NCBI GenBank assembly: GCA_040905905.1
Contig: JBBDQN010000031.1
Coordinates: forward strand, 290,782 to 354,781
Length of the DNA stretch: 64,000 bases
Direction: 5' to 3'
From: JAICND01 sp040905905
Lineage (GTDB): Bacteria; Actinomycetota; Acidimicrobiia; Spongiisociales; ZC4RG35
Below are positions 18,135 to 25,994 of the stretch, piece by piece. The translations under genes were made by a program, and so were the position numbers. Each line of letters begins with the position of its first letter. Within the stretch, counting starts at the first letter, position 1. The notes under the pieces are model-generated. The model was given only the letters and a program-made list of their open reading frames with translations, was not told the origin of the DNA and made no database searches.

Positions 18135-18179
18135 GTGAGCGTTCTTGATCGCCTATCGTGGTGGTGGCCCCAGTTTTGA
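18135..18179 (+). CDS. Trp leader peptide of the trpS attenuator (three consecutive Trp codons)
   Basis: A 14-codon frame from GTG reads MSVLDRLSWWWPQF. The three TGG codons are consecutive at 18159-18167. It ends at TGA 18177-18179, about 28 bases before a perfect terminator-type stem and 77 bases before trpS. Stalling at the Trp codons when Trp-tRNA is low is the standard attenuation signal. Regulating the synthetase itself fits this well. Confidence 0.8.
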   Translation: MSVLDRLSWWWPQF

Positions 18180-18207
18180 TGGGCCCAAACGCGAAACGTG
18201 CACACGT

Positions 18208-18239
18208 AGCCGGAGGCCCGACCTCCGGCTCTCTGTTTT
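18208..18239 (+). terminator. Terminator stem of the trpS attenuator
   Basis: AGCCGGAGG (18208-18216) and CCTCCGGCT (18222-18230) form a perfect nine-pair stem with a five-base loop. CTCTGTTTT follows, an imperfect U-tract. A weaker stem, GGCCC with GGGCC, covers the end of the leader peptide and its stop codon and may be the pause or competing structure. Confidence 0.7.
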
Positions 18240-18256
18240 CCGAGGAGTGACATCAG

Positions 18257-19264
18257 GTGGCAATTCAAACCCCAATAGGACGCAAGAGAGTCTTCTCCGG
18301 CATCCAGCCCACCGGCGATGGCGAGCTGCATCTCGGCAACCTGATCGGCGCTCTCGAAAACTGGGTCAAGATGCAGGAGGACTACGAGACCTTCTACTGC
18401 GTTGTCGACCTCCACGCTATGACGGTTCCCTATAGCGCCGAGGAGCTCGATCGGTCGCGCCTGACCACCGCCAAGACGGTCCTCGCCACGGGGGTGGACC
18501 CTCGGAGGTCGCTCTTCTATTTTCAAAGCCAGGTGCCGCAGCATGCCGAATTGGCATGGATCCTGGGGACGATCAGCAGCATTGGTCAGCTCGAGCGGAT
18601 GACTCAGTTCAAGGAGAAGGCCGACCGGGCCGGACAGAACCTTGGGTTATTGGCTTACCCCGTCTTGATGGCCGCCGACATCCTGATTCATCGGGCCCAG
18701 GCGGTCCCGGTGGGTGACGATCAGACTCAACACCTGGAGTTGACCCGCGATCTCGTCCAGCGTTTCAATAGCCGCTTTGGTGACACTTTTCCGCTCCCCG
18801 AGAGGATCAGCCCCCCGGTCGGTGCCCGGGTGATGTCGCTGCAAGATCCGAAGGCCAAGATGTCGAAGTCGGACCCCGACCCCGACTCCCGGGTCAATCT
18901 GCTCGATCCCCCTGACGTAATCCGCAAGAAGGTGAAAGCGGCTGTCACCGACTCCGATCGGACGGTCCGCTACGACTGGGAGGAGAAGCCCGGGATCGCC
19001 AACCTCCTTGAGATCTTCTCGGTAAGCGTCGGCCGGTCCGTTGCCGATCTCGCAGACGAGTTCGCTGATGCCGGTTACGGCCGCTTCAAGGAAGCTGCAG
19101 CCGAGGCTGTGGTCGAGCGCCTAACCCCGATACGTACGCGGTTTAAGTCCTTCGATGACAAAGAGGTGGGTCGGGTGATGCTTAAGGGTGCTCTCGACGC
19201 CAGGTCCCGTGCAGAGTCGACCATGGTGGAGGTTCGCCGGGCAGTCGGTCTGGCCGGCAACTAG
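18257..19264 (+). CDS. trpS: Tryptophanyl-tRNA synthetase
   Basis: Charges tRNA-Trp. The 335-residue class Ic synthetase has the HIGH-type motif as PTGDGELHLGNLIGAL and the KMSKS motif in DPKAKMSKSDPD. Its start is FSGIQPTG. The GTG at 18257 is preceded by GAGGAG at 18242-18247. Upstream lie a WWW leader peptide and a terminator stem, so expression is probably controlled by tryptophan supply. Confidence 0.95.
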   Translation: MAIQTPIGRKRVFSGIQPTGDGELHLGNLIGALENWVKMQEDYETFYCVVDLHAMTVPYSAEELDRSRLTTAKTVLATGVDPRRSLFYFQSQVPQHAELAWILGTISSIGQLERMTQFKEKADRAGQNLGLLAYPVLMAADILIHRAQAVPVGDDQTQHLELTRDLVQRFNSRFGDTFPLPERISPPVGARVMSLQDPKAKMSKSDPDPDSRVNLLDPPDVIRKKVKAAVTDSDRTVRYDWEEKPGIANLLEIFSVSVGRSVADLADEFADAGYGRFKEAAAEAVVERLTPIRTRFKSFDDKEVGRVMLKGALDARSRAESTMVEVRRAVGLAGN

Positions 19265-19271
19265 ATCACCT

Positions 19272-19325
19272 GCTTTTGGCTCGGAGGATCGACACCAGGG
19301 GAGCAGAACTACGCGCCAGAACGGG
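19272..19325. repeat. Dispersed palindromic repeat, family 1, copy B
   Basis: It aligns without gaps over 54 bases to copy A (10571-10624), with the same core GACACCAGGGGAGCAGAAC and flanking TTTTGGC and CGCGCCA arms. The arms here are less complementary than in copy A. It starts eight bases after the trpS stop, between convergent trpS and the CPBP protease gene, the same context as copy A. Confidence 0.85.
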
Positions 19326-19335
19326 GGCTTTCGGG

Positions 19336-20055
19336 TCACCCCGACATCTGTTCCACAAGTTCTGGCGGGATGAGGAGCACCACCACTGCCAGCAGGTTGA
19401 AGCCGGAATGGATGAAGATGGCCGGCCCCAGTCTCCCTCGCCGCAGGGTGACCCTCGCCAGGATCAGGCCTACCACCAGAAACACGGGTAGAAGCAGGAC
19501 GATCCCGATCAACAGATCCCCGGTCAGGCCGAAAAGGTGGAAGCCAGCGAAGCAAAAGGCGGTGATAAACGACGCCCTCCAGGCGCCCCTCCCGGCCACG
19601 GCTTTGAGGAGGATGCCGCGGAACATCAACTCCTCGGCGATCGGGGCCAGCACAATCACCACTCCGGCCATCAGGACTTTGGCGGCCGTACCCCGCAGTT
19701 CGCGGATCTGGTCGGCCACCTCCTGGCCGATTTGATCGTCGCCCAAAAGAGAGGCCAAGGGGGCCACCAACAAAGGCAGGATGATCTGGAGTCCGAGTCC
19801 GTAGAAGATATAGAGCACATCGGATGGCTCCACCTGGAACCCCAATGAAGCGGCACCCCCGCGGGTGCGAGCCAGCCACCACAGCGCCCCCAGGTGACCA
19901 CCAAACTGGCCCAGGCTGCCGAGAAGAATGAGGTCCTCGGTCCCGCCACCGGCGGCGAGGACCGGGATTCCCACCGCTGCCACCCCCACCAGCCCTGCCG
20001 CCATCGCCGCCACGAAGTCGCGCGGTCGCCATGTCCGGGGCGGTTCGGGTTCCAC
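19336..20055 (-). CDS. CPBP-family intramembrane metalloprotease
   Basis: A 239-residue membrane protein of the CAAX-prenyl-protease/bacteriocin-processing (Abi) family with about seven hydrophobic segments. The catalytic residues are Glu141-Glu142 and Arg146 (EELMFRG), His173 (FAGFHL), and His216 with Asn220 (HSGFN). The physiological substrate is not known. It has no gene partner on the same strand. Confidence 0.9.
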   Translation of the reverse strand: MEPEPPRTWRPRDFVAAMAAGLVGVAAVGIPVLAAGGGTEDLILLGSLGQFGGHLGALWWLARTRGGAASLGFQVEPSDVLYIFYGLGLQIILPLLVAPLASLLGDDQIGQEVADQIRELRGTAAKVLMAGVVIVLAPIAEELMFRGILLKAVAGRGAWRASFITAFCFAGFHLFGLTGDLLIGIVLLLPVFLVVGLILARVTLRRGRLGPAIFIHSGFNLLAVVVLLIPPELVEQMSG

Positions 20056-20119
20056 CCTGGCAGCGTAAACGGCGAGCCAGCCACCGAAGCGGTGTCGGAA
20101 GTCGCGTCATGCGGGCCGG

Positions 20120-20131
20120 TACACTCACCCG
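20120..20131 (+). promoter_or_regulatory. Putative leaderless promoter of guaB3
   Basis: TACACT at 20120-20125 stands six bases before the GTG at 20132. Transcription from this -10 box would begin at or next to the start codon. No Shine-Dalgarno-like sequence is present. The same spacing recurs before several genes of the window. Confidence 0.5.
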
Positions 20132-21289
20132 GTGGAAATCGATATCGGCATCGGTAAGACTGCCAGGCAGGCCTACGGACTCGACGACATCGCCATCGTC
20201 CCCAGCCGTCGCACCCGTGACCCTGATGACGTCGACATCACCTGGCAACTTGATGCTTTTCGCTTCAACCTGCCGATGCTCGGCTCGGCCATGGACGGGG
20301 CCCTGAGCCCCGCCACCGCGGTCGAGATCGGGCGTCTCGGTGGTCTTGGAGTTCTCAATCTGGAGGGGTTGTGGACCCGTTACGAGGATCCCGAGCCTTA
20401 CTTCGGGGAGATCGCCGAGTTGGGATCCGAGAAGGCCACCCAAAGGATGCAGGAGATCTATCTCGAACCGGTCAAACCCGACCTGATCCGCCAGAGGGTT
20501 GAAGAGATCAAATCTGGCGGGGTTGTAACGGCTGCAAGCCTTACTCCCCAGCGGGTCCGCGAGTGGGGCTCGTATGCCCTGGCCGGAGGCCTCGACATCC
20601 TGGTCATCCAGGGCACTGTGGTTTCGGCCGAACACGTCTCCAGCCGGGTAGAGCCTCTCGATCTTCGCCAATTCATCGCCGAATCCGAGGTCCCGATCAT
20701 CGTGGGAGGTTGTGCCTCATACTCGACCGCTCTCCACCTGATGCGCACCGGGGCGGCCGCGGTCTTGGTCGGCGTGGGTCCCGGTGCGGCCTGTACCACC
20801 CGGGGAGTGTTGGGGGTGGGTGTCCCCCAGGCCACCGCCATCGCCGACGCCGCCGGGGCTCGCATCCGTCATCTAGATGAGACCGGCCGTTACGTCCACG
20901 TCATCGCCGACGGAGGGATGCGCACCGGCGGGGATGTGGCCAAAGCGATCGCGTGCGGCGCTGACGCGGTGATGATCGGTTCACCGCTCGCCGCCGCCGA
21001 CGAAGCCCCCGGCCGGGGGTTTCACTGGGGAATGGCCACCTTCCACCCAACCCTGCCGCGGGGGGCGAGGGTCCAGGTAGGAAGGTTGGGCAGCCTGGCG
21101 GAGATTCTCGTCGGACCGGCTCATGAGAACGATGGTCGTCGCAACCTTTTCGGAGCACTCCGAGCCTCGATGGCCACATGCGGTTATTCCGACCTCAAGG
21201 CCTTTCAGAAGGCCGAGATCATGCTCGCACCTTCACTCCAGACAGAAGGCAAAGGCCTGCAAAAGGCGCAACGAGTTGGCATGGGATGA
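20132..21289 (+). CDS. guaB3: GuaB3-family IMP dehydrogenase-related protein
   Basis: A 385-residue TIM-barrel protein related to IMP dehydrogenase but without the CBS pair. It starts EIDIGIGKTARQAYGLDDI and has LGSAMDGALSP. The catalytic-loop region VGVGPGAACTTRGVLGVGVPQ contains the equivalent cysteine, and VIADGGMRTGGDVAKAIACGA binds phosphate. GuaB3 proteins occur in Actinobacteria beside guaB and guaA. Some lack IMP dehydrogenase activity, and GMP-reductase activity has been discussed. It precedes guaA by 28 bases. Confidence 0.88.
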   Translation: MEIDIGIGKTARQAYGLDDIAIVPSRRTRDPDDVDITWQLDAFRFNLPMLGSAMDGALSPATAVEIGRLGGLGVLNLEGLWTRYEDPEPYFGEIAELGSEKATQRMQEIYLEPVKPDLIRQRVEEIKSGGVVTAASLTPQRVREWGSYALAGGLDILVIQGTVVSAEHVSSRVEPLDLRQFIAESEVPIIVGGCASYSTALHLMRTGAAAVLVGVGPGAACTTRGVLGVGVPQATAIADAAGARIRHLDETGRYVHVIADGGMRTGGDVAKAIACGADAVMIGSPLAAADEAPGRGFHWGMATFHPTLPRGARVQVGRLGSLAEILVGPAHENDGRRNLFGALRASMATCGYSDLKAFQKAEIMLAPSLQTEGKGLQKAQRVGMG

Positions 21290-21293
21290 ACGA

Positions 21294-21349
21294 GTGGTGA
21301 GTTGTGAGTGGTGAGTTGTGAGTCCCGAAACAAACCCACTACTCACCAC
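21294..21349 (+). repeat. Direct and inverted repeat around the guaA start codon
   Basis: GTGGTGAGT occurs at 21294-21302 and again at 21308-21316. Both can pair with ACTCACCAC at 21341-21349 inside the coding region. In the second pairing the guaA GTG (21318) lies in the loop and the ribosome-binding region lies in the stem. Either copy could pair, giving two alternative hairpins. Confidence 0.65.
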
Positions 21350-22895
21350 CCACCACCCACCACCCGAAGAAGATTCCGTCCTGGTCATCGACTTCGGTGC
21401 CCAGTACGCGCAACTCATCGCACGGCGAGTGCGGGAGGCTTCGGTCCACTCCGAGATCGTCCCGAGGACGGTTACTGCCGATGAGATTCGGCGCCGCCAA
21501 CCGACCGGGATCATCCTCTCAGGTGGACCCGCTTCGGTCTACGCCGAGGACGCTTACCGGATGGACCCGGCGATTCTTGAGGCGGGGGTCCCGGTCCTAG
21601 GCATTTGTTACGGGCATCAGTTGATCGCCGACCTGGCGGGCGGGAAGGTCGCCAACACCGGCTCATCAGAGTTTGGCCGCACGACCCTCGATGTTTTGTC
21701 GCCGGGTGCCCTGTTGGCCGACCTTCCCCCCAACCTGGGTGTGTGGATGAGCCATCGCGATGCGGTGACCGAACCCCCACCCGGTTTTGTCGCCACGGCT
21801 GCCAGCCCCGGCGCCACCGTGGCAGCGATGGAAGATCGGGCCCGCGGCTTGTACGGCGTTCAGTTCCATCCTGAAGTGACACACACCGATCGCGGGGCCG
21901 ACATTCTCAAGCGGTTCCTTTACGAGGTGTGTGGAGCCCGGCCCCTGTGGACCAGTCACTCCATCATCGAAAGAGCGGTCGAGCGAATCCGGGCCCAGGT
22001 AGGAGATGGTCAGGTTATCTGCGGGTTGTCGGGCGGCGTCGACTCGGCGGTTGCTGCCGCCCTGGTCCATGAAGCCGTGGGCGATCAGCTGACTTGCATC
22101 TTCATCGACCACGGTTTGCTGCGGAAGGATGAAGGTGAACAGGTCGAGGAGACCTTTCTGCGCAACTTCCGGACCAATCTGATCCACGTCAAAGCGGCGG
22201 ATCGATTCCTGGAGAAGTTGCAGGGACTCACCGAACCTGAGACCAAGCGAAAAGTGATTGGTGAGACCTTTATCAGGGTATTCGAGGAGGCATCGTCCGA
22301 TCTGGCTGATGTCCGATTCCTGGTCCAGGGCACCCTCTACCCGGACGTAATCGAATCAGGGAGCGCCAGCGCCGCCACCATCAAGACCCATCACAACGTC
22401 GGGGGTCTGCCCGACGACATGAAGTTCGAACTTGTTGAGCCTCTCCGCGATCTCTTCAAAGACGAGGTGCGGGCCATCGGGGAGCAACTCGGGCTTCCTG
22501 AGGAGATCGTCTGGCGCCAGCCCTTTCCGGGGCCGGGACTGGCGGTCCGGATCATCGGTGAAGTCACGTCTGAGCGACTGGAGGTGCTCAGAGCCGCCGA
22601 TGCCATCGTTACCGAAGAAGTGAGACGGGCCGGTCTGGAACGATCCCTCTGGCAGGCCTTCGGGGTGTTGCCTGCCATCAAGACGGTCGGGGTGCAAGGG
22701 GATGGCCGTACCTACGCCTACCCATTGATAGTGCGGGCCGTGACTAGCGAAGATGCCATGACTGCCGACTGGGCTCGCCTGCCTTACGACCTTCTGGAGA
22801 GGATCAGTTCTCGAGTCATCAATGAGGTCCCCGGCATCAATCGGGTCGCCTACGACGTATCCTCAAAGCCACCTGCCACGATTGAGTGGGAATAG
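21318..22895 (+). CDS. guaA: GMP synthase (glutamine-hydrolysing)
   Basis: Converts XMP to GMP using glutamine and ATP. The 525-residue protein has the amidotransferase triad region GICYGHQLIADL (Cys near residue 95) and QFHPEVTHT. Next come the ATP-pyrophosphatase P-loop SGGVDSAVAAAL and the C-terminal dimer domain ending TIEWE. The GTG at 21318 is forced, because an in-frame TGA lies six bases upstream and no other ATG, GTG or TTG occurs before the conserved VLVIDFGAQYAQL. The first 20 codons are repeat-derived (rich in His, Pro and Thr). Confidence 0.94.
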   Translation: MSPETNPLLTTHHPPPEEDSVLVIDFGAQYAQLIARRVREASVHSEIVPRTVTADEIRRRQPTGIILSGGPASVYAEDAYRMDPAILEAGVPVLGICYGHQLIADLAGGKVANTGSSEFGRTTLDVLSPGALLADLPPNLGVWMSHRDAVTEPPPGFVATAASPGATVAAMEDRARGLYGVQFHPEVTHTDRGADILKRFLYEVCGARPLWTSHSIIERAVERIRAQVGDGQVICGLSGGVDSAVAAALVHEAVGDQLTCIFIDHGLLRKDEGEQVEETFLRNFRTNLIHVKAADRFLEKLQGLTEPETKRKVIGETFIRVFEEASSDLADVRFLVQGTLYPDVIESGSASAATIKTHHNVGGLPDDMKFELVEPLRDLFKDEVRAIGEQLGLPEEIVWRQPFPGPGLAVRIIGEVTSERLEVLRAADAIVTEEVRRAGLERSLWQAFGVLPAIKTVGVQGDGRTYAYPLIVRAVTSEDAMTADWARLPYDLLERISSRVINEVPGINRVAYDVSSKPPATIEWE

Positions 22896-22997
22896 TCCCT
22901 GGGGGCCCAGAGAGAGCCAAAAACAGGCCTCGTTGAGCAGCCTCGGCTCAACTCACCAGTTGCGCCGGCCGATGTTGCTTAGAGACCCGGGAGCTTA

Positions 22998-25034
22998 TTG
23001 GACGCTGCGTTACCACCTGAACTGATCGAGATCTATCACACCGAGATCATCGAACGATCACGGCGCTTGGCCAGCGGCGCCCGCCAACTCGCGTTGAGCC
23101 GGCTCTCCCCAGAGTCGATCGGCGATCTGGTCCGCGACGCGCACACGGTTAAGGGATCTTCGCGGGTGGTCGGTCTGGCTGAAATGGGCAATGCCGGTGC
23201 CCTCCTCGAGCAGGCCTGGAAGAACATCGAGACGGGAAGCACAACTGCCAACGCCACCGTTGGCAGGGCCCTCGAACAACTGGCCAACATGTTGCCCGAG
23301 GCGGCAGAGCAGGAGCAGCAGGGGATGACTGCCCGCCTGCGGGATTTGGTCGTCCGCACCGAGAAGGCTCTGACCGGAGGTAGCACCAACGAAGACGATC
23401 TTCCGCTCAAGCTGGCGGAGGCTCAAGACCAGAGCTTTGGCCCTACTTCGCTCGGTGGACTGCTGGCAGCCGTCGAACGGTCGATGCTCGCCGGGACCTC
23501 GCGGGTCGACACCATCGACCTCTACCAGCTCATCAACCAGGCTGTGGAAGTGAGCCTTGATGCCGATGCGCTCTCCGACCTTGCTCTTGTGCAGTTCGAA
23601 GGGGCCGATCCCCAGCGGTTGATGTCCGCCTGGCGGTCCCAGCTTCGGCGGATGTCTGTGGCGGTAGGCCAGCTCCAAGCGCTGGCGGTTTCGCTAGCCA
23701 ATGCGCCCCTGCGCCAGGCCACGGAGACCTTCCCCCAATTCGTCCGCTATCTGGGCCGCAAGCTCAGCAAAGACGTTCGCTTTGAACAAGCCGGGGAGGA
23801 GCTCGAACTCGATCGCCAGATCGTCGAGTTGATGCGAGAACCGCTACGCCACCTGCTGGTCAACGCTGTCGATCACGGCTTGGAACCACCCGCGGAGCGG
23901 ATTGCGCTGGGCAAGTCAGGTACCGGCGTTGTATCACTCTCCGCAAAACGTGATGGAGACAAGGTTGTCATTGCCATCTCCGATGATGGGCGGGGAGTGG
24001 ATTGGAAGGCAGTGGGCGAAGCTGCCCGTCAGCGAGGGATTCCCGCCGAGAACTCCGAACTCACGTCGTTGTTGTTCATGCCGGGATTTTCCACCGTCGA
24101 CCTTGCTCATGACTTCTCGGGGGCGGGTGACGGTTTGTCGACCGTGGCGGAAGCTCTGGAGAGGGTGAATGGCGGACTCTCAATGGAATCGCGCCCGGGG
24201 GAGGGGACCACAGTGACGATCACCCTTCCCATCTCTCTTGTGCTCCAGAACGTTCTGGTGGTGGCCAACGGCGACAACTACTGGGGTTTGCCCGAGGCCG
24301 CCATCCAGGCTTCGATCGTCCCAGCGAGCTCTGACATCAAGGTTGACATACACGGAGTAAGGCGAGCCCGGTTCCAGAGCCAGGACATCCCCCTCATCTC
24401 CCTCGGCGCCGCCATGGGCGTACCACCTGTGGGAGAAGAGTCCGATCTGGTGGTGTTGGGGACCCGGTCAGGCCCGGTGGCGGTGGCGGTGGCGGAGATC
24501 TTGGGAAGGAGGAGGGTGGCGGTGAAGGCACTGGGCCCGATCCTTGGCGGCGCCCGGAACCTCACCGGTGCGGCGCTGTTGGGGGGCGGCGAAGTGCTGG
24601 TTGTCGTTGATCCTCACTACCTCGGTGAGTTGGCCCGACACAACGAGGCGTCGCCGGAGCGGCGCCGGCGCGTCCTGGTTGTCGACGACTCGGCCGGGGT
24701 GCGTCAACTCATCTCGGCGACACTTTCAGCACGTGGATATGAGGTCGAAGTGGCGGGGAGTGCCAAAGAGGGCGTGATGGCGATATCAAGCGGGCGTTTT
24801 GATGTTCTGGTGGTCGATTACGCGATGCCACGCTCCAACGGGGTCGACCTGGTGCGAGCCTTGCGGGCAGGCAACATAACGATTCCGATCGTGATGGTTT
24901 CCGGGGTCGCCACCCCCGACGAACAGGCGGCTGCATGGGACGCCGGGGTGGACGCCTACCTCGAGAAAAGCGACCTTCGTCAGGGGGCGCTGGTTGCAAC
25001 GCTGCGCTCCCTCCTCGAAGGCTCCAATTCATGA
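22998..25034 (+). CDS. CheA-like hybrid histidine kinase with C-terminal receiver (Hpt-HATPase-CheW-REC)
   Basis: In order the 678-residue protein shows an Hpt domain with His49 (DAHTVKGSSRVVG), a dimerisation stretch, a CheA-type HATPase (HLLVNAVDHGLE, then SDDGRGVDW, then GAGDGLSTVAEAL), a CheW-like domain, and a receiver with Asp607 (VLVVDYAMPRSNG). The layout is that of CheA-CheY fusions. No receptor, CheB, CheR or separate CheW gene is in the window. The TTG at 22998 follows GGGAG. It is likely co-transcribed with the kinase gene 12 bases downstream. Confidence 0.85.
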   Translation: MDAALPPELIEIYHTEIIERSRRLASGARQLALSRLSPESIGDLVRDAHTVKGSSRVVGLAEMGNAGALLEQAWKNIETGSTTANATVGRALEQLANMLPEAAEQEQQGMTARLRDLVVRTEKALTGGSTNEDDLPLKLAEAQDQSFGPTSLGGLLAAVERSMLAGTSRVDTIDLYQLINQAVEVSLDADALSDLALVQFEGADPQRLMSAWRSQLRRMSVAVGQLQALAVSLANAPLRQATETFPQFVRYLGRKLSKDVRFEQAGEELELDRQIVELMREPLRHLLVNAVDHGLEPPAERIALGKSGTGVVSLSAKRDGDKVVIAISDDGRGVDWKAVGEAARQRGIPAENSELTSLLFMPGFSTVDLAHDFSGAGDGLSTVAEALERVNGGLSMESRPGEGTTVTITLPISLVLQNVLVVANGDNYWGLPEAAIQASIVPASSDIKVDIHGVRRARFQSQDIPLISLGAAMGVPPVGEESDLVVLGTRSGPVAVAVAEILGRRRVAVKALGPILGGARNLTGAALLGGGEVLVVVDPHYLGELARHNEASPERRRRVLVVDDSAGVRQLISATLSARGYEVEVAGSAKEGVMAISSGRFDVLVVDYAMPRSNGVDLVRALRAGNITIPIVMVSGVATPDEQAAAWDAGVDAYLEKSDLRQGALVATLRSLLEGSNS

Positions 25035-25046
25035 GATGATGAGACT

Positions 25047-25940
25047 GTGAGCGGGATGGTTGACTCGATTTACACCTGGATCGAATCCCTTCCCCCGGTC
25101 GTCTGGCTCGTCTGCCTGTCTGTGACGCTGGTGGCCCTGGTATGGAGCGTCACGAGGGTGCGCATCGCCCGCGAGAAGGAACAAGCTGCCCGCCAGGAAG
25201 CGATCGAAGCCCGTCACATCAAGAACGACTTTGTGGCCATGGTCTCCCACGAACTGCGGACTCCCCTCACATCAATCGCCGGTTTTGCCGAGACCTTGAC
25301 GAGCGATTGGAAGAGCTTGACCGACGCCGAGATTGCCGAGTTTCTCGGTTATATCTCGAAGCAGTCGCACTACCTGGGGGATCTGGTTGAAGATGTCCTT
25401 GTCATCCCCCGACTCGAAGCGGGGAGGCTTCGGTTCCGGGTGGAGCACTTCGATCTCGGATCGCTTGTGCACGAAGTAGCGAACATGTTGTTCCCCCCTG
25501 GCGGCGGGCGAGAGGCGGCGGTGTCGCTTCCGGCCGGGGTGCGGTTGCAGGCTGACCCCAAGCGAGTCCAGCAAGTGGTTCGCAACCTTCTGGAGAACGC
25601 TCGTAAATACGGTGGCGATCAGGTATTGGTAGAGGGATTCGCCCACGGCGACCAGTACGTTTTGGTGGTTTCGGACAATGGACCAGGGGTGCCGGATGCG
25701 GCGATAAACACCGTTTTCGAACACTTCGAACAGTTGTCCAAGGGTGATTCGAGGTCCTCGTCTGGCATCGGCCTCGGCCTACCTATCGCTCGCCGGCTGG
25801 CTAGGGCCATGGGTGGAGATGTCTGGTATGAGCGCCGCTTTCCCACCGGGAGCCGCTTCTGCTTCTCGCTACCGGCCAAGGCTCCGGTCACCGAGGACTT
25901 CATTCCTGCTCAATCCGAGGCTGTGAGCACGCGCCACTGA
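25047..25940 (+). CDS. Sensor histidine kinase with one membrane anchor
   Basis: The 297-residue kinase has one membrane helix (about 17-37), a short coiled linker and a HisKA domain with His68 (VSHELRTPLTSI). The HATPase follows (VRNLLENARKYGGD, SDNGPGVPD, GIGLGLPIARRLARAMGG). It lacks a sensor domain, so its input may come through the linker or a partner such as the adjacent CheA-like protein. The GTG at 25047 is used; an ATG three codons on is possible. Confidence 0.88.
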   Translation: MSGMVDSIYTWIESLPPVVWLVCLSVTLVALVWSVTRVRIAREKEQAARQEAIEARHIKNDFVAMVSHELRTPLTSIAGFAETLTSDWKSLTDAEIAEFLGYISKQSHYLGDLVEDVLVIPRLEAGRLRFRVEHFDLGSLVHEVANMLFPPGGGREAAVSLPAGVRLQADPKRVQQVVRNLLENARKYGGDQVLVEGFAHGDQYVLVVSDNGPGVPDAAINTVFEHFEQLSKGDSRSSSGIGLGLPIARRLARAMGGDVWYERRFPTGSRFCFSLPAKAPVTEDFIPAQSEAVSTRH

Positions 25941-25982
25941 TATTTCAAGTTACCCGCATGTGATTCGATCTCATGGAGCCGG

Positions 25983-25994
25983 TACCATGCTCTG
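25983..25994 (+). promoter_or_regulatory. Putative leaderless promoter of pcrA
   Basis: TACCAT at 25983-25988 stands exactly six bases before the GTG at 25995, with no purine-rich ribosome site between. This is the same arrangement as before guaB3 and the MerR-receiver gene. Confidence 0.45.

Noticed and set aside
19121..20671. 516-codon open frame on the minus strand across trpS, repeat copy B, the CPBP gene and guaB3
   Set aside because: It covers three well-supported genes on both strands and has no recognisable domain.
22933..22953. Hairpin GTTGAGC/GCTCAAC after guaA as a terminator
   Set aside because: The stem is perfect over seven pairs but has no T-tract, so it was not listed as a terminator.
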